From Acidobacteriota bacterium (GTDB taxonomy: Bacteria > Acidobacteriota > Terriglobia > Acidiferrales > UBA7541), in the NCBI GenBank assembly GCA_003223215.1, contig QHYH01000098.1, positions 62,001 to 126,000 of the forward strand: a DNA stretch of 64,000 nucleotides. Direction: 5' to 3'. Below are positions 25,587-33,548 of this stretch, piece after piece. Under the pieces are notes generated by a model that was not told the origin of the DNA, did no database searches, and worked only from the letters and a program-made list of their open reading frames with translations. Both the position numbers and the translations under genes were made by a program. The stretch's first letter is position 1. The number at the start of each line of letters is the position of its first letter.

Positions 25587-26672
25587 ATGTCCGTTAATCG
25601 AAGAGATTTTCTCCGAATTGGGACAGGCGGCGCGGTGGCTGCATCTTTGGCCCTGGAATCATTACCGGCCCAAGTCCCTGAGAGCTCCGTCAGCACAGAA
25701 ACACGCAGGATCGATTTCCATAGTCACGCCTTTCCCGCCGAGCTTTTGCGTTCACTAGGAAAGTACTACCCAGAAATAATTCACTACAAAGAGGATCCGG
25801 TACGCGGGCCGTATGCAATTCACGCTGGTACGCCCCTCCCCGCGTGGGATGATTCCCTGAGGATCAAGGACATACAAGCGGCTGGGGTAGATGTTGAGGT
25901 CCTTTCCTGTCCGCCACTCTACACTGCCCTCGATGACCATCTCCCCGAACTTTGCCGGCTGGTGAACGATAGGCTTGCGGGTTCCTGCCTTCGCTACCCA
26001 AGGCGGTTCAAAGCGTTCGCTCACCTTCCCTTCAACGATATGGATGCATTGCTGAAAGAGATGTCGCGCTGCCTGGACCAGTTGGGCTTCGTCGGCGTGT
26101 TCATCACCTCGAACATCGGCGGTCACTACCTGGATGCTCCGCAGTTCGAGGAATTCTGGCACGAGGCTGACAAGCGCCGCGTGCCAGTGTTCCTTCATCC
26201 GCTGCTTTCCCCCTGTTACCAGGATTCAGAGCAGCCGCCGATTTTCTCGTTTCCTTACGAGTCGACACTGGCAGTTACGCGGCTCATTACGAGGGGACTC
26301 TACGAGCGGTTTCCCAATGTTGTGCTTGTCGTTGCGCATTTAGGAGGGACGCTGCCCTATTTGGCCCATCGCATTGACTTGGGGCATGAAATCCCCGCGT
26401 TGCGTACGCCGGAATGGAAAATTTCTCGTCCGCCAAGCGAGTACATGAAAAAGCTATATTTCGATACCGCAATGGGCTGGAGTCGCGGCGCTTTCAATTG
26501 CGCTCGTGACTTAGTCGGGATCGAGCACTTGGTTTTGGGTACCGACTATTTCATCCGGGAAAGCGGGTGGATGGGACGGACCACGGGTTTTCTCAGCTCG
26601 CTAGACATCAAGCCAGCTGAACGAGAGCTGATCTCTTACCAGAATGCGTCGAGAATTCTGAAGCTTAGTTAA
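25587..26672 (+). CDS. TAT-exported amidohydrolase-2 family metal-dependent hydrolase/decarboxylase
   Basis: 361 residues from ATG 25587, four bases after AAGGAGGAGG. The twin-arginine leader NRRDFLRIGTGGAVAASLAL marks Tat export. The catalytic domain starts with RIDFHSHAFP (the HxH metal site), continues with the HP and HLGG histidine positions (VPVFLHPLLSP, VVAHLGGTLPYL), and ends with the FDTAMG and LGTDYF Asp positions. These are features of the ACMSD/gamma-resorcylate-decarboxylase branch that acts on aromatic or muconate acids. The substrate is not predictable. It lies between two tRNA-Gly fragments and diverges from the wHTH-TPR gene. Confidence 0.85.
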   Translation: MSVNRRDFLRIGTGGAVAASLALESLPAQVPESSVSTETRRIDFHSHAFPAELLRSLGKYYPEIIHYKEDPVRGPYAIHAGTPLPAWDDSLRIKDIQAAGVDVEVLSCPPLYTALDDHLPELCRLVNDRLAGSCLRYPRRFKAFAHLPFNDMDALLKEMSRCLDQLGFVGVFITSNIGGHYLDAPQFEEFWHEADKRRVPVFLHPLLSPCYQDSEQPPIFSFPYESTLAVTRLITRGLYERFPNVVLVVAHLGGTLPYLAHRIDLGHEIPALRTPEWKISRPPSEYMKKLYFDTAMGWSRGAFNCARDLVGIEHLVLGTDYFIRESGWMGRTTGFLSSLDIKPAERELISYQNASRILKLS

Positions 26673-26987
26673 GCACCTGCCACAGCCCTGACTCCGAGGC
26701 TATCGATTGTGGCCGGGCTATTCGGAAGTAATTCCATTTTGAGCGAAGAACGCGCGAGCTTGGGAAGGAGACGATGCCCTGTACAAACTTAGGTCGAGGT
26801 TATGGGATTGTATCCCACGTCCCAACGAAACCAATCCATTGAAATGTAAGCACTTGCGGGGATCACGAGGCGGCAGAAAGCGGCAGTTTGTGTTCCAAAC
26901 CTTCCTAAGTCATTTGTGATCAGCATAAGAAGCGTTTTTGAATTGGCTCGACCTACTGAAATCATTCAGAATTCGGTGGGTGTTCTG

Positions 26988-27010
26988 TTCGATTCCCATC
27001 GCCCGCTCCA
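26988..27010 (+). repeat. tRNA-Gly 3' fragment copy C (23 bases)
   Basis: The last 23 bases of the tRNA-Gly gene (T-loop TTCGATT, CCCAT, CGCCCGC, TCCA) are identical to the ends of copies A and B; sequence upstream of the T-loop does not match a tRNA. R2 begins 27 bases downstream. It is a likely attachment-site remnant. Confidence 0.7.
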
Positions 27011-27037
27011 GAAAACAAAGCGCTTAGGCCGCTGCCT

Positions 27038-27280
27038 CATTTTCCATTTTTTCCAAATCTCCGCAAATCCCTGCTTTTTTTTCAAGAAATGTCGGTCACG
27101 CTTTTCCGGTCGAATCTCGCAAGCATTGCAAACAAGCGAGTTAAACAGATTCTTCGAAGATTCGATCCCCGGTCGTCGTCAAGATCGGAAGCCCGCAAGG
27201 CTTCAGATGCAGGATTCGACATCGGATATCTCCTGCACTGCACCGGGAGGTCGACGATTCAAATCCACGCTTCGTGCTGA
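27038..27280. repeat. 244-bp imperfect direct repeat, copy R2
   Basis: Partner of R1 (11351-11594), in the same orientation. Both contain CGTCGTCAAGATCGGAAGCC exactly, with diverged flanks. The pair brackets the chaperone and first accessory segments, a span of about 15.7 kb. Confidence 0.7.
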
Positions 27281-27481
27281 CCGCTGTTTCTCCCGTACAA
27301 CGGTCTTGAAAAACGCTGTTTGGATCGATGCCAAGCACGAAAATCAATTCCTACAAGCCGACTGGACGGTACCGATCCCCCTGTCGCAACCTGGATTACT
27401 TCCGGGTAGACCATACGCCCGGAACCCTCGGCTGCATGCGGTACTTGGGCCTGACTGTGGGCTCAGATCCGAAAATCGAGA

Positions 27482-28384
27482 CTATGCGATTCTCCACCGC
27501 TGTTCTTGAGCTGCGGTAATTGGTTGCGCTCCAAGGGCTTTTATAAACTCTTCCGATGCTGAAACCCAGCCGAATCGCTGTTGGATAAGGAAGAGGGATG
27601 CTTCGTGATTGCTTCTTGGCAAATCGGATCCGACCACCTCGCCTGTACAGTCTGCTAGCAACACACACACGTAGTCTCTGAACATGGCGTCTCTGATGGT
27701 CGATTCCACGCATACGCTTGTAGTACACCCAGTAACGATAAGGTATTTGACCCCCAGTTGTTTGAGAATCCCATCCAAATCGGTTTGATAGAAGCCGCTG
27801 AATCGATGCTTGTAGATGACAACATCGTCGTTCCGCGGCTTGAGTTCCGGAACAATGTCCGTGTTCCAGGTGTCTCGGATCAGAATTCGGCTTTCCGTTC
27901 CGTTAGGAGCATGAACGGTCTTTCCGACACCCGCTAGCAGGTGCCGCATCCGGTTCGGAGATCCTTTAGAACCTAGGTCCGAGAGATCGGCATGAAAACC
28001 CATCTTGAGATAAATAATCTTGAGGCCCGCGTGGCGAGCCGAGGCCAGGACAGTTGCAGTGGGGCCGATGGCTTTTTGAATTATGGAAATATCAAATCCA
28101 GCATGGTCGAACAAGCCGCCCTTGGTGCCGAAGTCATTCTGCATGTCGACGACAATTACCGCAGTCCTTGCGCTATCAATCGCAATCGGTTCGGGCTTAG
28201 CATCGAGCTTGACAATCCGGCTTCTCATGTTTTGAGTAGGCGCACTCGTCTGCTGCGCTGAGGCAGATTGTTCACCTGCACCTCCAACAAGCGAAGCGGC
28301 TGCTGTTGCCCCAATGAGGCCGAGTACCTCCCGTCGGCTAAGATTACGGGTTTCGGGGGTTTCGTTTTCCGTATCTCGTTTCAT
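27482..28384 (-). CDS. TAT-exported isochorismatase-family cysteine hydrolase
   Basis: 300 residues from ATG 28384, just after GGAGGAAGG on the minus strand; an upstream extension to 28534 lacks a ribosome site. The twin-arginine leader is LSRREVLGLIGATAAASLVG. The isochorismatase fold shows VVDMQNDFG (catalytic Asp), KHRFSGFYQTDLD (Lys region) and VTGCTTSVCVESTIRDA, where the second Cys is the nucleophile and the cis-peptide loop precedes it. The family includes nicotinamidases, N-carbamoylsarcosine amidases and biuret hydrolases; the substrate is unknown. Export is unusual for this family but recurs here next to another TAT hydrolase. Confidence 0.85.
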   Translation of the reverse strand: MKRDTENETPETRNLSRREVLGLIGATAAASLVGGAGEQSASAQQTSAPTQNMRSRIVKLDAKPEPIAIDSARTAVIVVDMQNDFGTKGGLFDHAGFDISIIQKAIGPTATVLASARHAGLKIIYLKMGFHADLSDLGSKGSPNRMRHLLAGVGKTVHAPNGTESRILIRDTWNTDIVPELKPRNDDVVIYKHRFSGFYQTDLDGILKQLGVKYLIVTGCTTSVCVESTIRDAMFRDYVCVLLADCTGEVVGSDLPRSNHEASLFLIQQRFGWVSASEEFIKALGAQPITAAQEQRWRIA

Positions 28385-28767
28385 GGCACCTTCCTCCGCA
28401 TTATTCGTTCGCACCGTTGTTGCCTCACAATTACAAATGGGTCTGTCGTATATTTCTGCCGAAGACAAAGTCGTCGGCCGCGAACCCGGCGATAACCGTG
28501 TTGATTGTAACCCCCGCATCTTCAAGTCGAACAAACGTCTTTCCGTTCTAGTTGGCTGACCAAAAATGCGGTCCGCCTTGCCACTTTGAGGATGGCGCCC
28601 GAGTGCTACTCTGAGGTAACGCGATTAGGTAAGAGTAGTCGACCACTCGCCTGGAATCATCCATGAGGGTTTCTGGACCGAGAGGGCGCAGGATAGATTC
28701 CGACCACCGGCGAATATCAGTCAACTTGTGCCCGATTCGGTTCCCCGTACAACTGCTGGGACAACAA

Positions 28768-29595
28768 TCAAGTGCTCACTCGACGGCCCCAAGCTGCCCA
28801 CATCATGGATGAGGGCATCATGAAGCTGGAATCATCCAGGCGGGAAAGGTCATCCTGGAATTCTCGTTCCGTAACGTAGCCGGAGTCGACCAGGGCTCCA
28901 CGAAGCTGTTCATAATTGGCGCGCAGGAGAGCGGCGCCGGCGGAACCAGATTGCATCATGAACATCCGGGCTTCGGCGCCGACCTCCGTCAAGCCTAGGG
29001 CGCGAAAACGTCCGAACAGAAGCCGCCCATAATATCGATCAAAGCCGCGATCCCTCATTAATTGCGCCATGGCCTCGTGGGTCTTTAGAAAAACCTCGCC
29101 AGGACTCGTGGAAGGTTCCGGTGGAACAGATTCGGAATCAAATTCCTCATCCAGCAACCAACCTCCAGGCTTGAGGACCGAGATCAACCGCTGCAGCACT
29201 TTTTGCCACTGCGGGAGGTGCACCAGCACCAAACGCGCGTGGATCAAATCAAAGGTTTCTTCCGGCAGTGGATCGCTAACGATATCGTGGCGACGTACTT
29301 CGAGATTGGGCACCTTCAGAGTCTCGAGAAAACGCGGATCAATGTCGGTGGCGAGCACGCGGCCGGCTAGACCCACGCGCCGAGCGAGCCAAGTGGCGAT
29401 TGATCCGCCGCCACCACCTACTTCCCAGCATTGCCAGCCTCGAGCGACGCCTCGCTCTTCCAAATGGCGGATCGTACCTGTGTCAAACATCGCGGAGAGT
29501 GCACCGAATCGTGCTGGCGCTTCTCTGCCGGCATTGTCGAGGAGATAGGGCGGAACTGTGGTATCAACTGGTGCGCCAGTGCTTTTAATTTTCAT
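28768..29595 (-). CDS. class I SAM-dependent methyltransferase
   Basis: 275 residues. Motif I is EVGGGGGSIATWLA, the acidic residue of motif II is LATDIDPRF, and the post-motif FDLIHARLVLVHLP and VLKPGGWLLDEE complete a Rossmann methyltransferase core. The C-terminal ~100 residues form the substrate cap. The N-terminal SAMFDTGTIRHLEERGV resembles small-molecule O/C-methyltransferases. GGAGG precedes the ATG on the minus strand. It lies 56 bases downstream of the MFS transporter and may be co-transcribed with it. Confidence 0.85.
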   Translation of the reverse strand: MKIKSTGAPVDTTVPPYLLDNAGREAPARFGALSAMFDTGTIRHLEERGVARGWQCWEVGGGGGSIATWLARRVGLAGRVLATDIDPRFLETLKVPNLEVRRHDIVSDPLPEETFDLIHARLVLVHLPQWQKVLQRLISVLKPGGWLLDEEFDSESVPPEPSTSPGEVFLKTHEAMAQLMRDRGFDRYYGRLLFGRFRALGLTEVGAEARMFMMQSGSAGAALLRANYEQLRGALVDSGYVTEREFQDDLSRLDDSSFMMPSSMMWAAWGRRVST

Positions 29596-29651
29596 GAATC
29601 CTCCTTAGGAATTACGGCACCTGAAATTAGCCGCGACGATCCAATGTTGAG

Positions 29652-31049
29652 TTACTCCGGCAACCGATCACCTTGGGGCTCCGGCAATAAAAAACTGCCG
29701 ACAAGAAGAACGGCGAGCGCGCAGATCGCAACGGTTCCTGCAGAATGAGCCAATCGCGCAGCAGAACTGCCACCGGGCAAAACGTTCGAAAGCGTTGTTG
29801 TTAGGAGAGCCGCGGATATACCGATGGCCCTGCCGCCAATGCTGTACCCAAAACTCTCGCCCGTTCCTCGCACATGGGTCGGATAAATCCTGGGCAAGTA
29901 GGTTCCCCAAAAGCTCATTACGCCATTGAAAAGTGCCTGCGCACAGAAAATGGAAGGTATCAGCAGGGTCAAGCTGTGCGTTGCAGCATAGAAGAAGACA
30001 CCAGAAAAGACGATGGTCGCCGGGGTGACGAAAACCCGCAAGAGCTTTCTCTGCTTGACAAAATAGACAACGACAAAAGCAAACGCCAAGCGGCCCGCGA
30101 GCGACCCCAGTTCCTGAACCATGTACACACGGCTCACTGTTTGCTCCACCTGCCGAGGCGCGAGCTTCTGAGCGGACACCAGGCCCGGAATAATCCGGGG
30201 CGTGTGCTGAAGTGCACCAAACGGCAAGGCGAAGCTGCACGCCATCATTAGCGTGACCCACAGCGTCGTCTTGCGTAATGCCGGCCGGAACAATTCCTTG
30301 ACGCTGGTCCTTTTCAAGGTCCCTCTGGCCTTCTTTTCCCCCCAGATCGGAGATTCCGGCAAAAACGGCCGAACGAGTACCAATGGGATCGCGGGAATCA
30401 ACCCGGATAGCAAGGTGTAGCGCCATGGCTCGTGAGCGCCGTAGATTGCAGGAAAGTGCTCGCCGTATGTTACGGCCAGGTAGTAGGCGGCGGTAACCAT
30501 CATGCCTCCGAAGCCAAAGGCAACCTGCGTGTAGCCAAGCACGGACTGGCGCTGCTTAGGATTCGCAAAGAGTTCAGCAAGCCACGCGATTGCCGCCACC
30601 TGTTCGACACAGGTACCAATCCATGTGGTGCAACGCAGGAATAGCAGCAGCGGCAATGATGTGGCGAAACCGGCGGCGCATGCCGAGAACGCGTACAGCA
30701 AGATGCTCCAGACCAACACGCGGCGCCTTCCGAGCAGATCGGTCAGATATCCGCCCAGCAGACCAAAGATGCCGCCGGCCACACCGGGCAGGAAGAAAAA
30801 CAGGCCGACCCATAAATTGAATTCAGGAGTGCCGCTTCTCAAATTTCCCAAAGTCGAGAGAACGGGCCGCACAATCAGCGCGGTCATCAGTGTCTCGTAC
30901 AGATCGAACGCAAAACCGAGGCACGCAATTCCGCAGATCAGCCATTGAACCGGTGTGAGTCGCGCCGCGAGAGCGGACTGGTCGTCGCGCTGGAGGGCAG
31001 CGGCAGCCATATCCGGTTTGCATGTTACATCGCTGAAAAGGTTTCCCAT
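29652..31049 (-). CDS. MFS transporter
   Basis: 465 residues with about 12 hydrophobic segments. The family loop-2 motif appears as GGYLTDLLGRRRVLV, and a second copy pattern occurs in the C-half (GSLAGRLAFAFVVVYFVKQR). PESPIWGEKKARG marks the central cytoplasmic loop of metabolite:H+ symporters of the sugar/aromatic-acid type. It likely imports an organic acid handled by the neighbouring hydrolases. It diverges from the LysR gene across 93 bases, a classic regulator-target arrangement. An alternative start is about 13 codons in. Confidence 0.85.
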   Translation of the reverse strand: MGNLFSDVTCKPDMAAAALQRDDQSALAARLTPVQWLICGIACLGFAFDLYETLMTALIVRPVLSTLGNLRSGTPEFNLWVGLFFFLPGVAGGIFGLLGGYLTDLLGRRRVLVWSILLYAFSACAAGFATSLPLLLFLRCTTWIGTCVEQVAAIAWLAELFANPKQRQSVLGYTQVAFGFGGMMVTAAYYLAVTYGEHFPAIYGAHEPWRYTLLSGLIPAIPLVLVRPFLPESPIWGEKKARGTLKRTSVKELFRPALRKTTLWVTLMMACSFALPFGALQHTPRIIPGLVSAQKLAPRQVEQTVSRVYMVQELGSLAGRLAFAFVVVYFVKQRKLLRVFVTPATIVFSGVFFYAATHSLTLLIPSIFCAQALFNGVMSFWGTYLPRIYPTHVRGTGESFGYSIGGRAIGISAALLTTTLSNVLPGGSSAARLAHSAGTVAICALAVLLVGSFLLPEPQGDRLPE

Positions 31050-31109
31050 CTCGGAGCTCCCGTCACATTGTGGCTATTTAATTCCAGGGCGCTTTGTGAT
31101 ACAAGTTCA

Positions 31110-31124
31110 AATAATTCAATTATT
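31110..31124. promoter_or_regulatory. candidate LysR-type operator
   Basis: AATAAT-TCA-ATTATT is a perfect 6-base inverted repeat centred in the AT-rich 93-base space between the divergent MFS and LysR genes. LTTR sites commonly carry T-N11-A within such dyads. It lies about 18 bases before the LysR ATG, so autoregulation is likely. Confidence 0.45.
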
Positions 31125-31142
31125 GATGAGTCTTGGTTAATA

Positions 31143-32054
31143 ATGGACTTTACCTCGCGACAGCTCCGGGCTTTTCTTCTGGTGGCACAGCACCGGAACT
31201 TCTCGCGGGCCGCCGGGGCCCTGTTCATCACCCCATCTGGTCTCAGCGTCCTGATACGAGAGTTGGAAACGCAGCTCGGGTTCCGCCTATTCGACCGGAC
31301 CACGCGCCATGTTGCGCCGACCGCGTACGGCACCGAGTTTCTTGGTGTTGCCCGGAGATGTTTGGCCGATCTGGACGCAGCGACTGCGCGCATCGGACGT
31401 TCAGCGACCCACGCCGGCCAGTCATTAACTTTGGGTGCGCCGCCGTTGATCTCCGCGAATATCGTTACTCAAGCCATTAAAGAATTCCGCGCTCAGCAGC
31501 CCAATCTACGGATCCAATTGTTTGACGCCAGCCTGACCACCGTCCGGCAAATGGTAGAAGCGGGAAAGCTCGATATGGGTCTTGGTACGTTTGCACGCGG
31601 CCCGGGCATTCGGCTTACACCCTTTCTGCGTTCTCCCCTGATTGTGATTCACCCCGATAAAGATCCTGCGTTTCGTCGCGCATCAATCACGTGGTCCGCT
31701 CTGAAAGGCGAGAAGTTAATCTCGCTGTATCCTCACAGCCCCATACAAAAGATTATTAACAAGCATCTGGCGGAAGCGGGGATTGCCCCGACGCAGACTG
31801 TATTTATCAATTTGCTCGATACCCAGATCGCGATGGTGGAAGCCGATGAAGGCATAGCTATTATTCCGTCCTTCGGAATGGCAGCGTGCCGCAACCGAAA
31901 AATCGTGATGAGCCGATTGATCAATCCTGTAGTCGAAATGAATCTTCATTTGATTAGCAATCGCGGAAAGAGACTCCCGCCTGGCGCGGATGAATTTGCA
32001 GCTTTTCTTAAGAGCTTTATCGCCAGATGGGCCGGACGTGCAGGCCTGCTGTAG
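31143..32054 (+). CDS. LysR-family transcriptional regulator
   Basis: 303 residues from ATG 31143. N-terminal winged HTH: FTSRQLRAFLLVAQHRNFSR, AAGALFITPSGLSVLIRELE, QLGFRLFDRTTRHVAPT. The C-terminal periplasmic-binding-like effector domain starts at SLTLGAPPLISANIVTQAIK and contains LDTQIAMVEADEGIAIIPSF. The effector is probably a small acid related to the adjacent transporter substrate. The frame remains open upstream to 30945, but that part is antisense to the transporter gene. Confidence 0.92.
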   Translation: MDFTSRQLRAFLLVAQHRNFSRAAGALFITPSGLSVLIRELETQLGFRLFDRTTRHVAPTAYGTEFLGVARRCLADLDAATARIGRSATHAGQSLTLGAPPLISANIVTQAIKEFRAQQPNLRIQLFDASLTTVRQMVEAGKLDMGLGTFARGPGIRLTPFLRSPLIVIHPDKDPAFRRASITWSALKGEKLISLYPHSPIQKIINKHLAEAGIAPTQTVFINLLDTQIAMVEADEGIAIIPSFGMAACRNRKIVMSRLINPVVEMNLHLISNRGKRLPPGADEFAAFLKSFIARWAGRAGLL

Positions 32055-32237
32055 GGCCGATACCCCACCAACGCTGCCAACGCCGATTCTGATCGGATCA
32101 CGGGGAACTCTGACGTAAGGCATTAGGCAAGGATTGCACAATCCACCCGGAGCGCAGCATGGTCGCCCCCCGTATTTGCGTGCGTGGACCTTGCGAAACG
32201 ACCGTTGCGGGCGCACAATTCCAATTTGGCTTACCCA

Positions 32238-32900
32238 ATGAAAACGCACGCGGCATGTTGCGCAATCGCAGTGATGCTGCTCTCACTAGTGAGGGCGAAT
32301 ATGGTATCTGCGCAACTGGCATCTACCTGCGTTGAGAACTCACCTGAGCGGCGAGGTGAGCTTGGTTGCAGCATCATTGAAAACAAATTGCTGCCAGGTG
32401 GCCTGAAGGAGCCGCTGTTCTGGCATATCGATCGCTTTGATTCTGCGGAGCGCGCCCGCAAAGCAGTTAGCCCTGCAAGCATCGCCTTCGAGGCTGAAGG
32501 CGCATCCTGGCTCATGACCATTGAGTCGCAGGCCTCGGACCACCACGGTGGCCGGCATGTAACAGAGGTGGGACCACTGCCGCTGCCACACGCCCAGAAA
32601 TATGCAATGCAGGTCTTGTCAGCGGCGTTCACGCCCGGAATGTACTCTTTGCCTCATCATCATTCCGGGGTCGAAGCGATCTATGTGATTAAAGGCGAGG
32701 CGTGCTACGAAACGCCGACGCGTGCCGTCAAGCTCCGGAAAGGCGAGACGCTCGCTCTTCCTGGCGGTACTCCGATGCGGGCGGTGGTCACCGGATCGAC
32801 GCTTCGCTACGTCTTGTCGGTCATCGTCTACGACGCGGCGCAACCTGCCACAATGCGGATGGAGGAAGGAACGGGGCCAAAGCTCGTCGCATGCAGGTAG
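32238..32900 (+). CDS. exported cupin-domain protein
   Basis: 220 residues from ATG 32238. A signal peptide (MKTHAACCAIAVMLLSLVRA) is followed by a cupin fold: motif 1 PHHHSGVEAIYVIKGE with the metal-binding histidines and Glu, and motif 2 GETLALPGGTPMRAVV, in which the usual His is missing. A single domain near 125-200 follows a long N-terminal extension. It could be a sensor or small-molecule isomerase/oxygenase in the envelope; function is unknown. It lies 184 bases after the LysR gene on the same strand and is the last gene before attachment-like copy B. Confidence 0.75.
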   Translation: MKTHAACCAIAVMLLSLVRANMVSAQLASTCVENSPERRGELGCSIIENKLLPGGLKEPLFWHIDRFDSAERARKAVSPASIAFEAEGASWLMTIESQASDHHGGRHVTEVGPLPLPHAQKYAMQVLSAAFTPGMYSLPHHHSGVEAIYVIKGEACYETPTRAVKLRKGETLALPGGTPMRAVVTGSTLRYVLSVIVYDAAQPATMRMEEGTGPKLVACR

Positions 32901-33111
32901 CAAGTCCGGATTCTAGTAGGGTGACCGGGAAACCGGAAATTGACCGCCAGATAGGTAACGACAAACGCGCTTGTGTCCAGTAAATGGAAAAGAAGCGGGA
33001 AATCTGGATGTATGTGACTCGCGGTTGGACAAAGCCGGAAAAGCGGAAATGCGTTCTTGGAGAGCGCCCGGTCGTCGAACGGATTGCAGAAGTTTGCGCT
33101 CACCACGAGCG

Positions 33112-33249
33112 GGCCGTTTTCCATTTTCCATTATTTTCCAATTAGGGCGTTCCGAAAATCGCAAAAATGCCGCCAATCCAGCGTTTTTTGAGTTAAATTG
33201 TAAGCTTCCCAAGCTTCGGACGTGGGTTCGATTCCCATCGCCCGCTCCA
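33112..33249 (+). repeat. attachment-site-like repeat copy B containing the 3' half of tRNA-Gly(CCC)
   Basis: Same structure as copy A: TTTTCCATTTTCCATTATTT, then CGTTCCGAAAATCGCAAAAA, then the tRNA-Gly 3' half from the anticodon stem (33200) to TCCA (33249). The T-arm and acceptor 3' strand are intact, and the 5' tRNA half is missing. A truncated core gene begins about 125 bases downstream, consistent with an island end here. Confidence 0.8.
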
Positions 33250-33375
33250 TAACTCTTGATCATCCGATTGGCCTTACACGGCCAGGCACTTGAATTTGGA
33301 CTCATCAAACCCTCGTTTTGGTCCTAAGATGATCCTAGCGCAAGCCAATTGGTCCTAAAGCCAGCTGATCTGTCC

Positions 33376-33520
33376 TGCCCGACAGCGCACCGCCAAGCTC
33401 GTCAAAGGCGCTCGTCTGCACGTCGTGAAAGGCGGTCCACGCTGCATCACCTGGACCCACGCAGAGGAAGTCAATGCCGAACTGTTGAGCTTCCTTGGCG
33501 AGAGAGCTGCCCGGGCGTAG
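33376..33520 (+). pseudogene. C-terminal fragment of an alpha/beta hydrolase (non-heme chloroperoxidase-like)
   Basis: The frame reads RTAKLVKGARLHVVKGG, PRCITWTHAEEVNAELLSFL and stops at TAG 33518-33520. This is the characteristic C-terminus of bromo/chloroperoxidase-type alpha/beta hydrolases, in which the conserved GG-P-H-G-I-T-W-T-H stretch carries the catalytic His; here that H-G is changed to R-C. All upstream parts (nucleophile Ser, Asp) are absent. The gene was probably cut by the insertion/deletion event that left repeat B. Confidence 0.7.
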
Positions 33521-33548
33521 CCAACGATTGGTGCCCGGCATCTAAGAG

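Larger units (their letters stand above)
26673..27481. other. gene-free island junction region
   Basis: No convincing coding frame on either strand. It holds a short direct-repeat motif (GAGGCGGCAGAAAGCGGCA, 26866-26884, related to a copy near 23443), the tRNA-Gly 3' fragment C and the 244-bp repeat R2. The remaining ~200 bases before the isochorismatase stop show nothing recognisable. Confidence 0.6.
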
